62,698 nucleotides of DNA, taken from NCBI GenBank assembly GCA_002449305.1, contig DKDI01000018.1, forward strand, positions 53,837 to 116,534, given 5' to 3'. The notes under the pieces were generated by a model. That model worked only from the letters and a program-made list of their open reading frames with translations. It was not told where the DNA came from and made no database searches. Shown one piece after another: positions 50,917 to 59,574 of this stretch (position 1 is the stretch's first letter; each line of letters starts with the position of its first letter). Source of the DNA: Treponema sp. UBA6852 (GTDB taxonomy: Bacteria; Spirochaetota; Spirochaetia; Treponematales; Treponemataceae). Position numbers and translations under genes: made by a program.

Positions 50917-53019
50917 ATGGGTGGAAAAACTGAAAAAAAAACTTCGGCAGTAAAAAAATCATCTGCAAAAATTTCAAAGGCTTCTAAACCTGAGCCAAAG
51001 CAAAAAGCTACAAAAACAGTGGCAAAATCTGAATCAAAAACTGCAAAGACAGCAGCAGTAAAAAAATCCGCTGCAAAAGAAAAAGTTCCCGCAAAGAAAA
51101 TTCCGGCGCTAAAAAAATCAGAAATAAAGAAAGAGACAAATGTTGTTTCAAAAACCCCTGACGTTTCTGTTGTAAAAGCCTCCGCAAAGCCAGTTGCCTT
51201 AAAAAGCAAAGACTACGGCGATGATAAAATTATTCACCTTGATGCGCTTGAGCATATTCGCTTGCGCTCCGGAATGTACATCGGACGGCTTGGCGACGGT
51301 TCAAATCAGAACGACGGAATTTATATTTTGCTGAAGGAAGTTGTTGACAATGCCATTGATGAATTTATCATGGGCTTTGGTAAAAAGATTGAAATCGAAG
51401 TAAAAGAAAACCGTGTAAAAGTCCGCGACTATGGACGTGGAATTCCGCTTGGAAAAGTTGTTGAATGCGTTTCAGAAATTAATACCGGCGCAAAATACAA
51501 TGATGATGTTTTTCAGTTTTCAGTTGGAATGAACGGAGTTGGAACAAAAGCCGTAAACGCTCTTTCTTCTTATTTCCGCGTAGTTTCTGTTCGTGCAGGC
51601 CAATGCGCAGAAGCTATTTTTGCGCAAGGAAAACTTGTAAGCCAGCGTTCTGGAAATTTAAAGCAAAAGCAGCCGGACGGAACTTATTTTGAATTTGTTC
51701 CTGATGAAGCGATTTTTGGAAAATACAATTTCAACATGGAATTTGTTGAAAAACGAATTTGGAATTATGCTTATTTAAATGCAGGACTTACTTTAAAGCT
51801 CAATGGTCAGGAATACAAAAGCGATAACGGACTTTTTGATTTGCTTAACAAAGAAATTGAAGGAACTTCGCTTTATGCAATAGGAAGCTATCAGGGAGAG
51901 CGGTTGAAGTTTGCCTTTACGCACACAAATAGCTACGGTGAAAATTATTTTTCATTTGTAAACGGCCAGTACACGGCAGACGGTGGAACTCATCTTGCAG
52001 CTTTTAAAGAAGGATTTGTAAAAGGAATAAATGATTTTTACGGAACTTCATATAAAAGCGAAGACATCCGCGAAGGAATGGCGGCCGCAGTTCTTGTAAA
52101 AGTCAAAGATCCTGTTTTTGAAAGCCAGACAAAAAACAAACTTGGCAACACGGATATTCGACAGTGGATTGTTTCGGAAACTCAGAGCGGACTTGATGAC
52201 TGGCTGCACCACAATCCTGAGGCTGCAAAAAAAATTCAGGAAAAAATTCAGGCAAATGAAAAGCTCCGCACAGAACTTAGCGCGGTAAAAAAAGAAGCCA
52301 AAGAAGCCGCAAGAAAAATCAGCATAAGAATCCCAAAGCTAAAGGACTGCCGTTTTCATATTCAGGACGGCGCAAAAGGCGAAAACAGCATGATTTTTAT
52401 AACCGAGGGAGATTCTGCTTCCGGCACGATGACTCATTCACGCAATGCCGATTATCAGGCGATTTTTAGTTTGCGCGGAAAGCCTGAAAATATGTACGGA
52501 AAAAAACAAAGTGAGATTTATAAAAACGACGAGCTTTACCAGCTGATGATGGCGCTTGGAATTGAGCAGGATGTTGAAAATCTAAAGTATTCAAAAATTG
52601 TAATTGCAACCGATGCTGATAACGATGGTTTCCATATTAGAAATCTTGTGATGACATTTTTCCTTGGATATTTTGAGGAGCTTGTAACTTCAGGCAGAAT
52701 TTTTATTTTGGAAACACCGCTTTTCCGTGTAAGAAATAAAAAGGAAAATATTTATTGCTACAGCGAAGAGGAGCGCGACAAGGCACAGAAAAAACTTGGT
52801 GCTTCTGCGGAAACAACGCGATTCAAAGGACTTGGAGAAATCAGCCCGTCGGAATTTAAAGATTTTATTTCGCCGGAAACAATTCATCTTACGCCTGTTG
52901 AAATAAGCCAGCTTAAAATGGTGCCCAAGCTTCTTTCATTCTACATGGGAAAAAACACGCCTGAGCGAAGGGCTTTTATTGAAAAACATTTGCTTAGCAA
53001 TGCTGACATCGATGCATAA
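50917..53019 (+). CDS. Type IIA topoisomerase B subunit (ParE-like) with lysine-rich tail
   Basis: 700 residues. From about residue 104 it is a GHKL ATPase (RLRSGMYIG, EVVDNAIDEF, DYGRGIPLG, GMNGVGTKAVNAL), transducer domain, and Toprim domain (ITEGDSASG, DADNDGFHIR), ending RRAFIEKHL. It pairs with the A subunit 10 bases downstream to form topoisomerase IV or a gyrase-like enzyme. Residues 1-98 are an extra tail with 29 lysines plus Ala, Ser and Thr, resembling histone H1-like proteins. The tail is in frame and begins at an ATG fixed by the promoter position. Confidence 0.9.
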   Translation: MGGKTEKKTSAVKKSSAKISKASKPEPKQKATKTVAKSESKTAKTAAVKKSAAKEKVPAKKIPALKKSEIKKETNVVSKTPDVSVVKASAKPVALKSKDYGDDKIIHLDALEHIRLRSGMYIGRLGDGSNQNDGIYILLKEVVDNAIDEFIMGFGKKIEIEVKENRVKVRDYGRGIPLGKVVECVSEINTGAKYNDDVFQFSVGMNGVGTKAVNALSSYFRVVSVRAGQCAEAIFAQGKLVSQRSGNLKQKQPDGTYFEFVPDEAIFGKYNFNMEFVEKRIWNYAYLNAGLTLKLNGQEYKSDNGLFDLLNKEIEGTSLYAIGSYQGERLKFAFTHTNSYGENYFSFVNGQYTADGGTHLAAFKEGFVKGINDFYGTSYKSEDIREGMAAAVLVKVKDPVFESQTKNKLGNTDIRQWIVSETQSGLDDWLHHNPEAAKKIQEKIQANEKLRTELSAVKKEAKEAARKISIRIPKLKDCRFHIQDGAKGENSMIFITEGDSASGTMTHSRNADYQAIFSLRGKPENMYGKKQSEIYKNDELYQLMMALGIEQDVENLKYSKIVIATDADNDGFHIRNLVMTFFLGYFEELVTSGRIFILETPLFRVRNKKENIYCYSEEERDKAQKKLGASAETTRFKGLGEISPSEFKDFISPETIHLTPVEISQLKMVPKLLSFYMGKNTPERRAFIEKHLLSNADIDA

Positions 53020-53029
53020 GGATTTTTAA

Positions 53030-55009
53030 ATGGCATTTGTAAAAAACTTATTCGACAAGAATTTTATAGAATACGCAAGCTACGTTATCCGCGACCGTGC
53101 GATTCCTGATTTGGAAGACGGACTAAAACCTGTTCAGCGCAGAATAATGCACACGCTTTTTAACATTGACGATGGCAGAATGCACAAGGTTGCAAGTGTT
53201 GTTGGCGACTGTATGAAATTTCATCCGCACGGAGACGCTTCGATTGGAGCTGCGCTAGTTGTTCTTGCAAACAAAGAAATTTTTATTCAGCGTCAGGGAA
53301 ACTTTGGAAACCTTTACACTGGCGACACAGCTTCTGCTTCCCGTTACATTGAATGCTGCGTTCATCCTCTGGCGAAAAAATTTTTGTACAATCCGAATAT
53401 TACAGAATATGTTCCAAGCTACGACGGACGAAGCAAAGAGCCTGTTGCTTTCCGTGCAAAAATTCCAGTTGTTCTTCTTGGCGGTGCGGAAGGAATTGCA
53501 GTTGGAATGTCCACAAAAATTCTTCCGTACAATATTAAAGAAGTTCTTGATGCCGAAATAAAAGCCTTGCGTGGCGAGCCGTTTGAAATTTATCCTGATT
53601 CTCCAACCGGCGGTCTTATGGATGTAAGCAATTACAATGATGGAAACGGAAAAATAATTACACGTGCAAAATTCGATTTGAGCGACGAAAAGAAGATTGT
53701 TATAACAGAACTTCCGCTTGAAACAACTTCCAAAGATTTGCTTGATTCAATTGATGCGGCTTATAAAGCTGGAAAAATAAAAATCAGTTCAGTTGAAGAT
53801 TTTACAACTGACCACTGCAATATTGAAATAAAGCTTCCGCGAGGCGTTTATTCTAAAGACGTGGAAAAGGCTTTGTATGCGTACACTTCTTGCGAAAAAT
53901 CAATTGCTTGCCAGATGCTTGTTATAAAAGAAAATATGCCGGTGGCAATGACGGCTACGGAAATTATAAAATATTACGCAAAAAAACTTACTGGCATTAT
54001 AAAAGACGAACTTGAATTTGAACGCGGCTCTTTAACGGAAGAACTTCATCAGCGCACGCTTGAGCGTATTTTTATTGAAGAGCGGATTTACAAATCCATT
54101 GAACAAATGAAAACTGCCGAAGCTGTCAACAAAGCTGTTAAAGACGGATTTGTTCCTTTTAAAGATGAGCTTATAAGAGAAGTTACGGATGAAGATGTTG
54201 AAAAGCTTTTAAAAATTCCAATCAGACGAATTTCGCTTTTTGATATAAATAAAAACCGTGATCAGGTAAAGGCTATCAATGAACGTTTAAAAGAAATTGC
54301 GCGTCGGCTAAAGCATTTAACTGATTGCGCTGTTGAATATCTTGGTGGAATTCTTGATGAACTTAAAAAATTTTCCGCGCTAGATCCAAAGCAAGACCAC
54401 ACAGCGATAAGCCCTGCGCTTCTCGAACGGCAGACAAAAATAACTTCATTTTCCGCAGTTGATGTAAAGCAGATTGTTCAGCGTGATACTCCGTTGCGGT
54501 ATGATGAAAAAGGCTATCTTGGAACTTCTGTTAACGGCGGACGGGAAATTTTAAAAGTGACTCCTTTTGACAGAATTCTCATTGTGCGCAAGAGCGGACT
54601 TTGGAGTGTTTGCGATGTGCCGGATAAACTTTTTGTTGACTCTGGAATTTGGTTTTGCAATTATGCAGACAAAGATATTATCAGCAAAATTCTTTTTACA
54701 ATAATTTACCGTGATCCAAAAACAAAATACTGCTTTATAAAACGTTGCCGAATTTCTGGCTGGATTATGAACCGCGACTATAATTTTGTGCCAGACGGAA
54801 TGGAAGTTCTTCACATTGATACAAGAGCTAAATTTAAATTTACTTTGAATTACACTAAAAAGCCTCGTGTAAAAATTACAGTCCAAGAATTTAAAGCGCA
54901 GGATTTTGAAGAAAAAGGTTTGAAGACTAACGGAATCCGGCTTGAATCCAAGGATGTTGATTCTATAAAAGTTGAAGATTCAGGTTTGCAGACGAAACTT
55001 GATTTATAA
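53030..55009 (+). CDS. Type IIA topoisomerase A subunit (ParC-like)
   Basis: 659 residues. Starts directly in the breakage-reunion domain: SYVIRDRAIPDLEDGLKPVQ, FHPHGDASIGAAL, and the active-site Tyr106 in ASRYIE, then GGAEGIAVGMST. A coiled-coil and gate region follow. The C-terminus (about 480-659) is shorter than the full six-bladed pinwheel of GyrA and has no GyrA box that I could see, which favours decatenation (topoisomerase IV) over supercoiling. Confidence 0.9.
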   Translation: MAFVKNLFDKNFIEYASYVIRDRAIPDLEDGLKPVQRRIMHTLFNIDDGRMHKVASVVGDCMKFHPHGDASIGAALVVLANKEIFIQRQGNFGNLYTGDTASASRYIECCVHPLAKKFLYNPNITEYVPSYDGRSKEPVAFRAKIPVVLLGGAEGIAVGMSTKILPYNIKEVLDAEIKALRGEPFEIYPDSPTGGLMDVSNYNDGNGKIITRAKFDLSDEKKIVITELPLETTSKDLLDSIDAAYKAGKIKISSVEDFTTDHCNIEIKLPRGVYSKDVEKALYAYTSCEKSIACQMLVIKENMPVAMTATEIIKYYAKKLTGIIKDELEFERGSLTEELHQRTLERIFIEERIYKSIEQMKTAEAVNKAVKDGFVPFKDELIREVTDEDVEKLLKIPIRRISLFDINKNRDQVKAINERLKEIARRLKHLTDCAVEYLGGILDELKKFSALDPKQDHTAISPALLERQTKITSFSAVDVKQIVQRDTPLRYDEKGYLGTSVNGGREILKVTPFDRILIVRKSGLWSVCDVPDKLFVDSGIWFCNYADKDIISKILFTIIYRDPKTKYCFIKRCRISGWIMNRDYNFVPDGMEVLHIDTRAKFKFTLNYTKKPRVKITVQEFKAQDFEEKGLKTNGIRLESKDVDSIKVEDSGLQTKLDL

Positions 55010-55031
55010 ATTGTAAAACAGGAATAAAAAA

Positions 55032-55934
55032 TTGGATAAGGAAAAATTAAAAAATCCTGAGTATAAAAGAATGTATCAGGTTTTAAGAGAGCGGCTGGCA
55101 AAAAATATTGCGCGTTCGGTTTTGCTGCTTTTGCTTTTTAATGTAATGCTGTCTTTTTTACTTACAAGTGGATTTTCTCCTGCAATGCTTTTTAACGGCT
55201 CTGCTATTGGATATGTAATTTCATTTGTTTTTACTTCGCTGATACTTATTGTTGTTTTTACGCTTGCCTATGGAATTGTTGCTGATTTTACAAATATTGT
55301 TCTTGGCAAAAAAAATTCTTCCGGAGGAATCTTCTGTGGTTTTTTTGAAAAGTCAAAACGTATATTTTATTCTTCAGTTTTTTTTACGCTTGTTGTAGTT
55401 TTTGTAGCGTTCGTATCTGCCGTATTGCTCTTTATATTTAAAGAAAAAATTATTTCCTGTTCAAGCTTTTTTGCTGAAGCATTTTCAAATGAAAACTTAA
55501 ATCAGCTTGATTCTGAAAAGATTGCAAAGGCTTTTACTCTTGCACTTTTTTACACAGCGATTTTCTTTTTTGTTTTTGTATTTTGTTTTCTTCCGTTTAT
55601 TTTTGTTTGGAATGCATTTCTTGAAAATAAAAAAATAGATTTAAAGGATGCAATTAAAAAAAGCCTTTTTGTTATCCGTGGAAGATATTTCCATTATCTG
55701 GGTTTTGTGATTTTTGTCTGCCTTAAAAATTTTGCAGTTTTATTTGTTGCGGTTTTTCTTAATGCAGTTCTTTCTGGAAAAAATAATTTTATTTCTCTTT
55801 TGCTCGGATTTTATGCGTTCCTTCAATATTATACAATTCTTGCAAAAATTTATTATTGTATTCCAATTTATTATTTTTCATTTTTGAGCGTTAACGGAAT
55901 GATTGGCGGAGATAAAAATGAAGGTTCTTCTTGA
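55032..55934 (+). CDS. Polytopic membrane protein of unknown function
   Basis: 300 residues with about six membrane spans and a basic N-terminus. A cytoplasmic segment NKKIDLKDAIKKSLFVIRGR before the fifth span is reminiscent of glycerophosphoryl-type or DUF-like membrane proteins, but no family is recognised. The start is TTG at 55032 after AGGAA. The yigZ start lies inside its end (overlap 17 bases). Confidence 0.72.
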   Translation: MDKEKLKNPEYKRMYQVLRERLAKNIARSVLLLLLFNVMLSFLLTSGFSPAMLFNGSAIGYVISFVFTSLILIVVFTLAYGIVADFTNIVLGKKNSSGGIFCGFFEKSKRIFYSSVFFTLVVVFVAFVSAVLLFIFKEKIISCSSFFAEAFSNENLNQLDSEKIAKAFTLALFYTAIFFFVFVFCFLPFIFVWNAFLENKKIDLKDAIKKSLFVIRGRYFHYLGFVIFVCLKNFAVLFVAVFLNAVLSGKNNFISLLLGFYAFLQYYTILAKIYYCIPIYYFSFLSVNGMIGGDKNEGSS

Positions 55935-56505
55935 AGAATCCAAAGCTGAGCTTATCATAAAAAATTCCCGCTTCATTTCAGAAGTTTTTCCTGTGGAAAC
56001 TCAAGCGCAGGCAAGAGAAAAACTTCATGAGGTTAAGCAAAAATATTTTGATGCAACCCATGTAGTTCATGCTTTTTCTGTTGGTTTAAAATCTGAAACT
56101 TTTGGCATGAGCGATGATGGTGAGCCAAGCGGAACTGCCGGGCGTCCTGTTCTTGATGTTCTAAAAGGAAGCGGAATTACAAATATCTTGCTTACAGTAA
56201 CAAGGTATTTCGGAGGAACACTTTTAGGAACGGGCGGACTTGTTCATGCATATAGTGAAAGTGCTAAACAAGTTCTTTCTGTTTGTAAAGCCGAACCTTA
56301 TGTTGAAAAATCTTCATTTTCATTTTCGTGCGGCTATGATTTGTATCAAACTGTAAAACATTTGTTTGAGGACTTTAATATTTCAAATCTGACTGAAAAC
56401 TTTGGAACCGACATTTCCATTCAGGGTGAAATTTTTCTATCTGAAAAAAATACTTTTCTTGAGCAAATAAAAAACATTTCAAAAGGAACAATAAAATGCA
56501 TTTGA
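55918..56505 (+). CDS. YigZ/IMPACT-family protein
   Basis: 195 residues. The UPF0029 domain has SDDGEPSGTAGRPVLDVL and TVTRYFGGTLLGTGGLVHAY; a ferredoxin-like C-terminal half follows. The family is linked to translation control (IMPACT/YIH1) in eukaryotes; the bacterial role is unclear. ATG at 55918 follows GGCGGAGAT. Confidence 0.88.
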   Translation: MKVLLEESKAELIIKNSRFISEVFPVETQAQAREKLHEVKQKYFDATHVVHAFSVGLKSETFGMSDDGEPSGTAGRPVLDVLKGSGITNILLTVTRYFGGTLLGTGGLVHAYSESAKQVLSVCKAEPYVEKSSFSFSCGYDLYQTVKHLFEDFNISNLTENFGTDISIQGEIFLSEKNTFLEQIKNISKGTIKCI

Positions 56506-57293
56506 TTTTTATTCGTCATGGAGATCCTGATTATTCAATTGATTCTGTTACAGAAAAAGGAAAACGTGAAATAGAGCTTTTGGGCAAGCGCATTTCAAAA
56601 CTGAATGCAACAGAATTTTTTGTTTCGCCGATGGGACGCGCGCAGGCTACGGCAAAAGCTTGCTTAGAAAATATTCATGCAGATTTTTCAAAGCAGCCGA
56701 TGAAAGTTTCAACAATGCCTTGGCTTAGAGAATTCAACTACGACATAAAAGATTTTAAAACCGGAAAAAACAGAATTGCATGGGACTGGCTTCCGCGCGA
56801 TTATTTTGGCGAAAAAAAATATAAGGATGTCCAAAAATTTTTCCAAACAAAATCAATGAAAAGCGGAAACATAGAATTTCATTATAAGGAAGTTTGCCGC
56901 GGACTTGATGAGATTTTGGCATCTTATGACTACAATCGCATTGATTCAAAAATTCCTTTGTATAATTGTTTTCCGCATATTTCAAAAGAAGAATCTTTGA
57001 TAGACACTCACATTGACCCTGAGCAAAAAGATTTGGATGAAAAAAATCTTGTTTTTATCTGTCATCTGGGCGTGATGTTTGTAATGCTAAGCCATCTTAC
57101 AGGAATTAGCCCTGTTCAGCTTTGGCAGGGATTTTTTGTTGCTCCAAGTTCAGTTACAATTGTTGGTGCGGAAGAAAGAGTTCCCGGAGAAGTTGTTTTT
57201 AGAATTCAGCAGATGGGAGATGTAAGCCATTTAATCGGCGCAAATGAAAAAGTTTCTGCGTCTGGATTTTTTGGAAACTGTCTTTCCATTTAA
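56496..57293 (+). CDS. Histidine-phosphatase-superfamily protein
   Basis: 265 residues. RHG motif at the N-terminus (LIFIRHGDPDY), a second block SPMGRAQATAKA, and VFICHLGVMFVML supplying the second His. These enzymes remove phosphate from sugars, proteins or small molecules; the substrate is unknown. Overlaps yigZ by 10 bases. Confidence 0.88.
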   Translation: MHLIFIRHGDPDYSIDSVTEKGKREIELLGKRISKLNATEFFVSPMGRAQATAKACLENIHADFSKQPMKVSTMPWLREFNYDIKDFKTGKNRIAWDWLPRDYFGEKKYKDVQKFFQTKSMKSGNIEFHYKEVCRGLDEILASYDYNRIDSKIPLYNCFPHISKEESLIDTHIDPEQKDLDEKNLVFICHLGVMFVMLSHLTGISPVQLWQGFFVAPSSVTIVGAEERVPGEVVFRIQQMGDVSHLIGANEKVSASGFFGNCLSI

Positions 57294-57315
57294 AGAGATT
57301 TTTATTTTTGTAAAA

Positions 57316-57344
57316 TTGAATTTTTTATTGATTCTATTTATACT
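57316..57344 (+). promoter_or_regulatory. Promoter of mnmA
   Basis: TTGAAT (57316-57321), 17 bases, TATACT (57339-57344), 6 bases, ATG at 57351. Confidence 0.72.
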
Positions 57345-57350
57345 TGCTTT

Positions 57351-58571
57351 ATGAATTACAATTCAATGACTTATGAAGAACTTGAGCTTCCGAAGAAAGG
57401 CGACAGAGTTGTCGTGGGGCTTTCTGGCGGCGTTGATTCTACAATGACAGCAATGCTTTTAAAAGAAAAAGGCTGCGATGTAACTTGTGTTACAATGTCT
57501 TTGTGGCAAGAGGTTGATTTAAATCTGCCTGACGATTATAAAATTCCAGACAGCTGCTACAGCCCAAAGGAAGTTGAAGACATAGAGGAAAATAAAAAAT
57601 TCTGCGCAGAACAAAATATTCCGTATATCGTTGTTGACGTTAAAGAAAAATATCAGCAGGAAGTAATAGAATATTTTAAGCGCGAATACAGAAACGGCCG
57701 CACTCCAAATCCGTGCATAAGATGCAACCGCTTTATAAAATTTGGCGCGATGCTTTCCGGCTTAAAAGACTTGGGAATTGAATACGATTATTTTTGCACA
57801 GGGCATTATGCAAAAGCCGTGCGCGGAACAGAACCTCTTTTTTCAGTTTATGGAGAAAATGCTTCAAAAGATGAAAGGGGAAAATGCCGTCCAGTTCAAA
57901 TTCACACTGCGCTTGATATTACAAAAGACCAGGCTTATTTTTTGTACAGAATCCCGAGCGAGATTTTAGAGAAAGTCCGTTTTCCGCTTGCAAGCTTTAA
58001 CAAAAAAGAAGTTTTTAAAATGGCCCGTGAACGCGGATTAAAGGCCGCTGAAAAAGAAGAAAGCCAGGATTTTATTCCGGCTCCAATGCTTGAATATATG
58101 TTTAAAGACAAGCCTTCTGTGCCAGGAGATTTTATTGATTTGGACGGAAAAGTTCTTGGCCGCCACAAAGGAATTGAGCATTATACAATCGGGCAGAGAA
58201 GAGGACTTGGAGTGAGCGCGCCTTATCCTCTTTATGTTGCTGAAATTGACAAGGAAAAAAATCTAGTTGTTCTTGGAAAAGACAGCGACTTGTTTTGTTC
58301 AGGTCTTATTGCAGACGATTTGGTTTGGCCTGCTGAATATGATCCTTGCTGTGAATTTGATGCGATGGTAAAAATCCGTCTTGCTTCAAAGCCTGTAAAA
58401 GCCCATGTTGCGCCTTACCAGCCGTTGGAAAATGAAGAGTTTTGCGGCAAAGCTTACAAAGTTGTATTCGATGAGCCTCAGCGGGCGGTTGCTCCAGGAC
58501 AGTCAGTTGTTTTTTATAAAGACGGAATAACGCTTGGCGGCGGAATTATTTCAAAAGCAATAAAAGCCTAG
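57351..58571 (+). CDS. mnmA: tRNA-uridine 2-sulfurtransferase MnmA
   Basis: 406 residues. PP-loop SGGVDSTM, the NPCIRCN motif (Cys122, Cys125), CTGHYAK, TKDQAYFLYRI and IGQRRGLGV. It thiolates uridine 34 of tRNAs for Lys, Glu and Gln. The catalytic persulfide Cys normally found in a SQ(D/E)xCF context is missing; here the segment reads KEESQDFIPAP (Ser238-Phe241). An extra acidic insertion with CYSPKEVEDIEENK lies around residues 65-80. Activity may rest on other cysteines or on an iron-sulfur form. Confidence 0.88.
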   Translation: MNYNSMTYEELELPKKGDRVVVGLSGGVDSTMTAMLLKEKGCDVTCVTMSLWQEVDLNLPDDYKIPDSCYSPKEVEDIEENKKFCAEQNIPYIVVDVKEKYQQEVIEYFKREYRNGRTPNPCIRCNRFIKFGAMLSGLKDLGIEYDYFCTGHYAKAVRGTEPLFSVYGENASKDERGKCRPVQIHTALDITKDQAYFLYRIPSEILEKVRFPLASFNKKEVFKMARERGLKAAEKEESQDFIPAPMLEYMFKDKPSVPGDFIDLDGKVLGRHKGIEHYTIGQRRGLGVSAPYPLYVAEIDKEKNLVVLGKDSDLFCSGLIADDLVWPAEYDPCCEFDAMVKIRLASKPVKAHVAPYQPLENEEFCGKAYKVVFDEPQRAVAPGQSVVFYKDGITLGGGIISKAIKA

Positions 58572-58581
58572 TTGCTAACTA

Positions 58582-58675
58582 ACTGTCATTCCCATGCTGC
58601 AACAATTGTCATTCTCCGGCTTGACCGGAGAATCTAGTAAATTTTTAGATTGCTGTATCCAGTCTGGCAATGACA
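58582..58675. repeat. REP-like palindromes after mnmA
   Basis: A complete copy at 58607-58635 (stem ATTCTCCGG/CCGGAGAAT) with a diverged inverted copy at 58648-58674 and a partial copy near 58584. They separate two convergent genes. Confidence 0.68.
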
Positions 58676-58684
58676 ATATTCAAA

Positions 58685-59548
58685 TTAGTAAATGTCCAGT
58701 TTGTAGGAAATTGTTGAAGCTGAATTCAGGATGTTGACAATTGTAATTGTCAGTGTGCAAGAGCCTTTGTTCAGCTGAACAATTCCTGCCAGCTGCTTTG
58801 TGCTGTCTGGATAAATTTCTTTAATGCTGTAATGCTCGTTTCCTTTTACACAAAGTTTTCCACTGCTTTCCTTTAAAACATCGTAGGAAATATTTTCTAC
58901 AGTTGCTCCGTTTACCGCTGTGATTGTTTTGTACGGAACTGCAACATTTTGGCGTGTTCTGTAAACGTAATATTTTCCTGCCGGCAATCTTCGTTCGTTC
59001 AAAAGATTGTGCGAAACTCCATTTTTATCTGTTAAAGTTATTGTTCCCATTGTAAGCGGAAGCTCTCTTCCTGCGCGCGGCATAAGAATTCTTGGATTTA
59101 CAGCGGAATTGTTTTTTGAATCAAAGACTTTAAATTCAAGGCAGCTTTGTCCTTCTTGCCAGCCTGTGTTTCCGCTTGTCCCAAGAAATTCGCCAGACTC
59201 AACAAACTGCTTTTCTTCAATTTCTTTTGAAATTGAACTGTCATCAAGATTTGCATAAACTGTTGAAAGTCCATCTTCATGTGAAATAATTACGGAATTT
59301 CCCAGTGCGGATTCAAACCAGCCAAAGTCGTCGCTATGGTCTGAAATTATTGCGGTTATTCTTCCTTTGTCTGCCGCCTTGACTTCTGAAGGATCTTTAA
59401 AAATCAGCGAGGAATTTATTGTGCCTCCGCGGAGCTGTCCGAAATACGAATAGAATGAATCTGAATTAGTTTCTTTTTGCGGCCAGTCGAACGAAAATCC
59501 GCAGAAACTAAAAAATGCGCAGGTTAAAGTTAAAATTGTTTTTTTCAT
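58685..59548 (-). CDS. Degenerate M23/LytM-type secreted protein
   Basis: 287 residues, signal peptide about 1-19. The central part (about 30-150) follows the M23 peptidase layout: YFGQLRGGTINSSLIF, VKAADKGRITAI, NSVIISHEDGLSTVYANL, SGEFLGTSGNTGW and QSCLEFKVF. The zinc ligands appear lost: no H-x-G-x-D in the first block and no HxH in the last. A beta-rich C-terminal domain follows. It may bind rather than cut peptidoglycan and resemble EnvC/NlpD-like activators. A GCGGAGA ribosome binding site precedes the ATG. Confidence 0.75.
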   Translation of the reverse strand: MKKTILTLTCAFFSFCGFSFDWPQKETNSDSFYSYFGQLRGGTINSSLIFKDPSEVKAADKGRITAIISDHSDDFGWFESALGNSVIISHEDGLSTVYANLDDSSISKEIEEKQFVESGEFLGTSGNTGWQEGQSCLEFKVFDSKNNSAVNPRILMPRAGRELPLTMGTITLTDKNGVSHNLLNERRLPAGKYYVYRTRQNVAVPYKTITAVNGATVENISYDVLKESSGKLCVKGNEHYSIKEIYPDSTKQLAGIVQLNKGSCTLTITIVNILNSASTISYKLDIY

Positions 59549-59574
59549 TTTTTTCTCCGCAAGAAACTATCTAG

